A stretch of DNA of 6,222 nt, taken from Planctomycetota bacterium (GTDB taxonomy: Bacteria > Planctomycetota > UBA1135 > GCA-002686595). The stretch lies in contig JAJDES010000042.1 of assembly GCA_029259675.1 (NCBI GenBank), positions 1-6,222 of the forward strand, read 5' to 3'. Below are positions 1 to 4,043 of the stretch, one piece after another (positions within the stretch are counted from its first letter, which is position 1; each line of letters begins with the position of its first letter). The translations under genes and the position numbers were made by a program. The notes under the pieces are model-generated. The model was not told where the DNA came from and made no database searches. It saw nothing but the letters and a program-made list of their open reading frames with translations.

Positions 1-333
1 GCCGCCAACGCTTGGAAGGCTGCGTCGCGCAAGCGCATGAGTACCCAGGAAGTCGCGGGTTCGATCGAAAACATCGGCTTGGCCTACCTGAGCGCCGGCG
101 ATTGGAAGAGTGCGCTGCAGAACACGGAACTCGTGCTTCTGGTGCACCCGAAAGCCAAGGACAGTCCGTGGAACGCGCTGTTTCAAGGCATCGCGCTCAC
201 CAAGCTGAATCGAATCGACGAAGCGGATCAGGCCTTCACCATTTGGAGAAACGGCAGCGACGAAAGCGACGCCATCGCCCTCAAGCAATACTTGGGCGAA
301 GATTTCCACCAGTACATAACTACGGGCACTTGA
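1..333 (+). CDS. C-terminal part of a TPR-type helical-repeat protein (5' end outside window)
   Basis: The frame is open from base 1 and ends at TGA 331-333. The first codons already read as helix (AANAWKAASRKR) that runs on into the rest, so the ATG at 37 is probably internal and the gene starts outside the window. Two TPR-like helix pairs are visible, counted from base 1. The first is around residues 21-52 (SIENIGLAYLSAGDWKSAL, with the G/A-Y-G-A spacing typical of TPR). The second is around residues 60-92 (WNALFQGIALTKLNRIDEA). TPR units are protein-binding scaffolds; the partner and any N-terminal domain cannot be seen. Hand-counted third-position GC is about 74%, higher than in the next three genes. 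No clear terminator follows. The TPR assignment is by pattern only; the specific function is unknown. Confidence 0.8.
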   Translation, partial: AANAWKAASRKRMSTQEVAGSIENIGLAYLSAGDWKSALQNTELVLLVHPKAKDSPWNALFQGIALTKLNRIDEADQAFTIWRNGSDESDAIALKQYLGEDFHQYITTGT

Positions 334-385
334 TCACCCTGAGCAAGTTGAGCGCTCGCAAGCAGGTGCCCACATTCAATCACCG

Positions 386-679
386 ATGAGTTCCTGGCTG
401 CGTTTCGCAGCAATGGTGTCGGGCGTAGCATGCTTCGGATGGGCTTGTCCCGACATCCGAAAGGAGTGCTCCGATTGCGGAGGCACATCCCCGGGGGGCT
501 ACATTTCAGATAGCACTTACTGCAACGTGCTTGTTTCCGGTTGGATTTCGGGTGCGCCCGCTTGGCGGAAATTTTTGGGTATCCGATTGGGGCCTATGTG
601 CGAATTGAAAAAGATGAAGCCCATAACTATCAATTGTTGCAATGACTGCGGTCTATTGAAGTCTTGCAGCCGCGGCTGA
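386..679 (+). CDS. Small cysteine-rich putative exported protein
   Basis: I do not recognise this 97-residue protein. ATG 386 is the only usual start downstream of the in-frame stop at 317-319; a second ATG at 413 (Met10) is possible. No good Shine-Dalgarno precedes it. The N-terminus resembles a short signal peptide (MSSWLRFAAMVSGVACFGWA), with a plausible type I cleavage after Ala20. Ten cysteines are present (16, 21, 28, 31, 46, 72, 84, 85, 88, 94), nine of them in the predicted mature part. They include two CxxC motifs, CSDC at 28-31 and CNDC at 85-88, the latter inside CCNDC. Disulfide bonding outside the cytoplasm or metal binding would both fit. Third-position GC is about 61% by hand count, in line with the following genes. 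The short length and missing RBS leave real doubt; a chance open frame is the alternative. Confidence 0.5.
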   Translation: MSSWLRFAAMVSGVACFGWACPDIRKECSDCGGTSPGGYISDSTYCNVLVSGWISGAPAWRKFLGIRLGPMCELKKMKPITINCCNDCGLLKSCSRG

Positions 680-971
680 GTCGAAGGCAGGATTCGTGCT
701 CGAACGCCCATCGTTGTCTTCAGCCTTGGTGAAGTCGTCATTTGTCAAGAAATGTTGGCGTTTAGAGAAACCGCATTGGACCGTGGGGGTTCAAGCTGGC
801 AATTAAGGGCGCTCATTCATTGGTGCTATTGAGGCCGACATAAGGCCGGGTACTTGGCAAGAGGGCTCTTCATGGCTGCTGAGCCAGCGATTGGAGAGCA
901 TGGCGCTAGGCCGTAGCAGTTGATTTTGAGGGTAAAGAGAACTCACAAGCCCCAATGTCGAGTACAGAATA
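680..971. other. Intergenic stretch with no convincing gene
   Basis: I find no supportable gene on either strand. The frame of the upstream cysteine-rich ORF stays open for 50 codons after its TGA (677-679) up to TGA 830-832, but it has no start or family resemblance. One small hairpin is present (TGGCT 873-877 with AGCCA 882-886, four-base loop), without a T tract. TACAGAAT at 963-970 vaguely resembles a -10 box, but it abuts the ATG at 972 and has no matching -35. A promoter for the gene at 972 probably lies in this stretch, but I cannot place it. Confidence 0.5.
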
Positions 972-2285
972 ATGGTGATTCGTTTACTGACTCGATTCTT
1001 GAAATCCTTCCAGATTCGCGCAGGGGGTGTCGTAGGTATTGCATTCCTAGCCTCCTCATGCATGCCTGACGGCGTTGCGAGTGTCGAAGTGGAGTCAGCG
1101 GACTTCGCTGAGCTCGATGGGGATTTGGAAGACTCTACGGGGCGTGCAATTTGGGCTCTACCACTGAACGAAAGCGCCAACAGTGCCGATGCCGGCAAGT
1201 ACTGTGTGATTTCTACAGAACCTGAAGAAGTCCTATTGCGCTGCAAGCTTCCCGCTGAATACATGCGGAGAAGTGACGACGTGCTGCTTGTAGAGGACTT
1301 GGATGCTGATGGTATTCGCGATTTGGTGCTGGGGGCTCCCGATGCTCATGATGAATCCATGCAGCTGTGTGGAGCCGTTGTATTCGTTTCAGGATCCAAT
1401 GGAGGAGTACTGAAGCATTATTTTGGTCCGGAAAGGGGGTCCTTTGGTTACAGAATCTTGCGAGCACACGATCGCGACAACGACGGCTTTGACGATCTCA
1501 TTATTGGGGATCCGTGGAACGAATCTGGGACTGATGGAATACGGGGAACCGTCTGGCTCACTTCGTTTGCAACGGGGGAAACGCTTGGCCGCTATCGCGT
1601 TGATGTGAGCAACCGGAATTTGGGCTTTAGCATTGAACGGCTACAAAACAACGAAACTGGGCACAACCGTTATGTCGTTGCTTCCCATGATCCCAGGAGC
1701 GAATCAAATAGTGTTGGAGGCTTCACATTCCTAAATGAAGCTCTTGAGCCTGTCTTGCGCATTCAATTAGGCCCAGGATATAGAAGGCGTGATTCGGGGC
1801 GATTCCGGTGCACGTCTGTGCCCGATACGGATGGTGATGGGTGGGAGGACTTGTTGTACAGTTCTCCTGATCAGGCTCCCAAATCTCTAACGCTGCTTTC
1901 AGGGAAGACTGGGGAGCTGCTCTATAGCGTCCCTCCACGTGAAAAAAGCGGGGCGACCTTTCCTTTGGGTGGAATGAGCGTGGACTGCAATTTGGATGGC
2001 GTGCAGGACTTCTTTGTGGGGGTGAAGCACCTGAAGGACAATCAGTTTGAATTTATTAGAGCCATTGATGGATCAAGCGGGCTCGCCTTGTACGAGACCT
2101 ATTTGAGACCCCTTTCAAGGTGGGTTATGAGGGCAAAGCACTCGCGGATAGTTCCGGATATTGATGGAGACGGCGTGGATGATCTCTGCCTCGTGCCTCA
2201 GCAATTGATTATTGAGGATATTGCGGATAGCCAGATGTTCTTTTACTTGTCCGGCAGGACTGGAAAGCAAATCCAACTTCACTAG
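972..2285 (+). CDS. Exported FG-GAP / integrin-alpha-like beta-propeller protein, possible lipoprotein
   Basis: The 437-residue product starts at ATG 972, the first ATG after the in-frame TAA at 933-935; no clear RBS is seen. Residues 1-30 form a signal peptide with basic residues R4, R8, K11 and R16, a hydrophobic stretch 17-27, and LASSC ending at Cys30. This fits the general PROSITE lipobox pattern, so a lipid anchor is possible; ordinary signal peptidase cleavage is the alternative. FG-GAP calcium loops of the DxDxDGxxD type begin at residues 109 (DLDADGIRDL), 167 (DRDNDGFDDL), 285 (DTDGDGWEDL), 338 (DCNLDGVQDF) and 396 (DIDGDGVDDL). Each is followed by a strand resembling SGKTGELL; the last one (LSGRTGK) ends the protein, so no domain follows the propeller. 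In known relatives such repeats build a calcium-stabilised propeller used for extracytoplasmic binding. The ligand here is unknown. Confidence 0.9.
   Translation: MVIRLLTRFLKSFQIRAGGVVGIAFLASSCMPDGVASVEVESADFAELDGDLEDSTGRAIWALPLNESANSADAGKYCVISTEPEEVLLRCKLPAEYMRRSDDVLLVEDLDADGIRDLVLGAPDAHDESMQLCGAVVFVSGSNGGVLKHYFGPERGSFGYRILRAHDRDNDGFDDLIIGDPWNESGTDGIRGTVWLTSFATGETLGRYRVDVSNRNLGFSIERLQNNETGHNRYVVASHDPRSESNSVGGFTFLNEALEPVLRIQLGPGYRRRDSGRFRCTSVPDTDGDGWEDLLYSSPDQAPKSLTLLSGKTGELLYSVPPREKSGATFPLGGMSVDCNLDGVQDFFVGVKHLKDNQFEFIRAIDGSSGLALYETYLRPLSRWVMRAKHSRIVPDIDGDGVDDLCLVPQQLIIEDIADSQMFFYLSGRTGKQIQLH
1116..2264 (+). repeat. Tandem FG-GAP propeller repeats within the exported protein
   Basis: Coding repeats with a period of 53-60 residues. 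Good calcium loops start at residues 109, 167, 285, 338 and 396. The regular spacing predicts two further loops: residue 226 (NNETGHNRYVVAS, acidic ligands lost) and residue 49 (DGDLEDSTG, partly kept). Companion 'SGxTGxxL' strands lie near residues 81, 140, 200, 256, 310, 367 and 427, giving seven in all. Together these support seven blades, as in the integrin alpha head, two of them with degenerate calcium sites. The blade count is inferred from spacing. Confidence 0.75.
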
Positions 2286-2455
2286 GTCGCCTTGCGTAAG
2301 GTCATTCGATTGCTGCTGAGGCCTCTAATGCATCGCGAAAGCTCGGTGAGTGAGCGGCTTGCCGCTTGTGGTGGCCATTCGAAAAATCCGGAAAGGCCTC
2401 GGGAGCAGGGTTCATCGTGTTTGCAAATTGACCTGCGTAATGAAGGCGTCGAGCC
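2286..2455. other. Intergenic gap between FG-GAP gene and 471-residue gene
   Basis: 170 bases without a supportable gene. Two small hairpins are visible: CCTT/AAGG just after the upstream stop, and AGCGG 2353-2357 with CCGCT 2362-2366 around a CTTG loop. Neither has a following T run, so I do not call a terminator. AAGG at 2443-2446, nine bases before ATG 2456, is a plausible ribosome binding site for the next gene. With both genes on the same strand, cotranscription is possible but not shown. Confidence 0.45.
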
Positions 2456-3871
2456 ATGATTCAGAGAACAGGGGGCCACTCGCCGTCATTTGGGCGCTTG
2501 GCGCCGATCGTAGTGCCTTTCGTTTGGGTGATTGTCTCTGCATTTTCGAGCAGCGGTCAATCACTGTCAGGCACTGAGATTGCAAAGCCGGCGGTTGGAT
2601 CCGCGCAGCAGAGCTTGGATGATGTTCGCTCCTTGCTGCATGACCTGGTGGTTCTTGATGGCATTGGGCCAGGCGAAAGCGAGGACTCTGGCCTCGTCCA
2701 CAATCCGTTTTGGAATTATCACGGTGGGCCGGCTAGGCAAGTCCGAGATCTAATCGGATTTGGGCCGGAGGCCAGCCGCCTGGCAATCGCAGAGTTGAAT
2801 GGGATTGAAGGCTGGAAGCGAGAGGGCGCTGATTGGCTGTTGAATTTGCCCGTTGATGTACGCATGTATGTGAATGTGCTTTGGTACATCTTGGGAGTAA
2901 CCAAGGACCCCGGTTCAATTCCTTGGTTGGAAGGCCTTGCTGATGCGGGAGTTGGCTTACCCCGAATTTGGGTCGATCAGTGGGTTCCAGGTTCGGATTT
3001 AGGGGGCTACGGGGGGATTTATCATGGGGCACGTTTCTACTTAGGTGCAGTGGCGCTTGAGGGCCGAGCCCAATGGAGAGACTTTCTGAAAGATAGGTTT
3101 CTTGGATCCAAAGGCATCCACGGGCGCCGGCTGAAACTTATTGTTGCCATGAGAGCTTATTGTTTGGATCCGGATGCCCGAACGGAGTTCACCGAGTTGT
3201 CGAAGCGCGAAGACCTGGGCAGTCTCGAGTACCTGTATCTTTGCAAAGTGCTTTCCGTGTTGGGCGCAGAGTCGGAGATCGACCGCTCGCGTTACTTGTC
3301 GTTGATGGAACTCATTCGAGATGAAACGAGCTTCGAGCTTGCCTATGTGTCTGACTTCGGGTTGACGAATAGGCTCGTTGTTATTATCGATAAAGGCTTA
3401 AAGGATTCCTATGACTTGGAGGGTTTCCAGACGCTCCTAGGTCTTGAGTCTTGGGGGATGAGCAAAGAGTCTCCGGAGGAGTTTGCGCTGCGCTTGAACG
3501 ACCAGGGGGCCGCGGACCCGGAATACTGGAAGGATTGCTGGATGGCATGGTTTGAACGCATGGAAGCAATTGAACATTCAAGTTTTAGCGAGGCCACTCT
3601 CAAAAGCATGGCGCTTTACATCAATCCCAACAAGGTTCTCAGTCACTTCATGAATGCTCCATGGAATGAGCCGGGAAGCCCAGAATCAATCACTTTGCGC
3701 ACCATGCTGGGTCACGGCTACACGCCATTGGTCGCGGATGGGTATCGTGATGTCTTGCCGCCAAACGAATACCGAGGAGGCGACTTGTTGGATTTTGTCT
3801 TGTATCCGCCGACGGATCCAAAGCTGCGCTGGTCACGCTACTTGGAGTTGCAATGGGCGCAGGGCTACTAG
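2456..3871 (+). CDS. Secreted or membrane-anchored protein of unknown function, alpha-helical
   Basis: I do not recognise the family of this 471-residue protein. ATG 2456 is the first ATG after the in-frame TGA at 2441-2443, with AAGG nine bases upstream. The N-terminus has a polar lead, a hydrophobic core at 16-30 (APIVVPFVWVIVSAF) and a likely cleavage after VSA at residue 29, so it is probably exported; a single uncleaved anchor is the alternative. The mature part is rich in Trp and Tyr and mostly helix-like. Residues 92-165 contain stretches such as YILGVTKDPGSIPWLEGLAD (144-163) that resemble HEAT-type repeats, though only one unit is convincing. A Gly/Tyr-rich turn follows at 180-191 (SDLGGYGGIYHG). 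There are only three cysteines (236, 263, 361), and no catalytic motif that I can name. Third-position GC in a hand-counted stretch is about 63%. The reading frame itself is secure. Confidence 0.85.
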   Translation: MIQRTGGHSPSFGRLAPIVVPFVWVIVSAFSSSGQSLSGTEIAKPAVGSAQQSLDDVRSLLHDLVVLDGIGPGESEDSGLVHNPFWNYHGGPARQVRDLIGFGPEASRLAIAELNGIEGWKREGADWLLNLPVDVRMYVNVLWYILGVTKDPGSIPWLEGLADAGVGLPRIWVDQWVPGSDLGGYGGIYHGARFYLGAVALEGRAQWRDFLKDRFLGSKGIHGRRLKLIVAMRAYCLDPDARTEFTELSKREDLGSLEYLYLCKVLSVLGAESEIDRSRYLSLMELIRDETSFELAYVSDFGLTNRLVVIIDKGLKDSYDLEGFQTLLGLESWGMSKESPEEFALRLNDQGAADPEYWKDCWMAWFERMEAIEHSSFSEATLKSMALYINPNKVLSHFMNAPWNEPGSPESITLRTMLGHGYTPLVADGYRDVLPPNEYRGGDLLDFVLYPPTDPKLRWSRYLELQWAQGY

Positions 3872-3935
3872 TTCTCCGCGCAACGTATGTCGCTGCTGGG
3901 CTGATTGAAGACTTGGGTCTGTAGTGTGATAAGTG

Positions 3936-3953
3936 CTTGGGAGATCGCCCAAG
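3936..3953 (+). other. Small hairpin downstream of the 471-residue gene
   Basis: CTTGGG (3936-3941) pairs with CCCAAG (3948-3953) around a six-base loop, 65 bases after the rightward stop codon. No T run follows, so it is a weak candidate for ending rightward transcription. Confidence 0.3.
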
Positions 3954-3975
3954 GGCATGTGCGGCCCAAACACAA

Positions 3976-4009
3976 ATGCCGGTGCGTCTGTGAACAAACG
4001 CACCGGCAT
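3976..4009 (-). terminator. Strong hairpin terminator between convergent genes
   Basis: ATGCCGGTGCGT (3976-3987) and ACGCACCGGCAT (3998-4009) form a perfect 12-bp, GC-rich stem with a ten-base loop. Read leftward, downstream of the M56 gene stop (TAA at 4046-4044), the stem is followed by the T-rich tail TTTGTGTTTG, as expected of an intrinsic terminator. Read rightward it is followed by GAATGAC, with no T tract, so it suits the leftward gene best, though the stem could also slow transcripts from the left. A second inverted repeat (ACTCGC 4015-4020, GCGAGT 4023-4028) lies between it and the M56 stop codon. Confidence 0.75.
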
Positions 4010-4043
4010 GAATGACTCGCGAGCGAGTTGAGTCGGAAGCTAT

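Noticed and set aside
324..371. GGGCAC (324-329) and GTGCCC (366-371) as a terminator after the TPR gene
   Set aside because: Only six pairs across a 36-base loop and no T run.
12..389. 125-codon + frame overlapping the TPR gene
   Set aside because: It is a +2-frame shadow of the TPR gene, rich in Arg and His; the other frame has clear TPR periodicity.
680..832. Read-through extension or recoding of TGA at 677-679 in the cysteine-rich ORF
   Set aside because: The frame stays open for 50 more codons, but I saw no selenocysteine-type hairpin or conserved motif; 50 codons is within chance.
963..970. TACAGAAT as a -10 promoter element
   Set aside because: It ends two bases before the ATG at 972 and lacks a -35 box at proper distance.
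803..1264. 153-codon open frame on the minus strand
   Set aside because: It lies mostly antisense to the start of the FG-GAP gene, has low-complexity Ser/Pro-rich sequence and no family resemblance.
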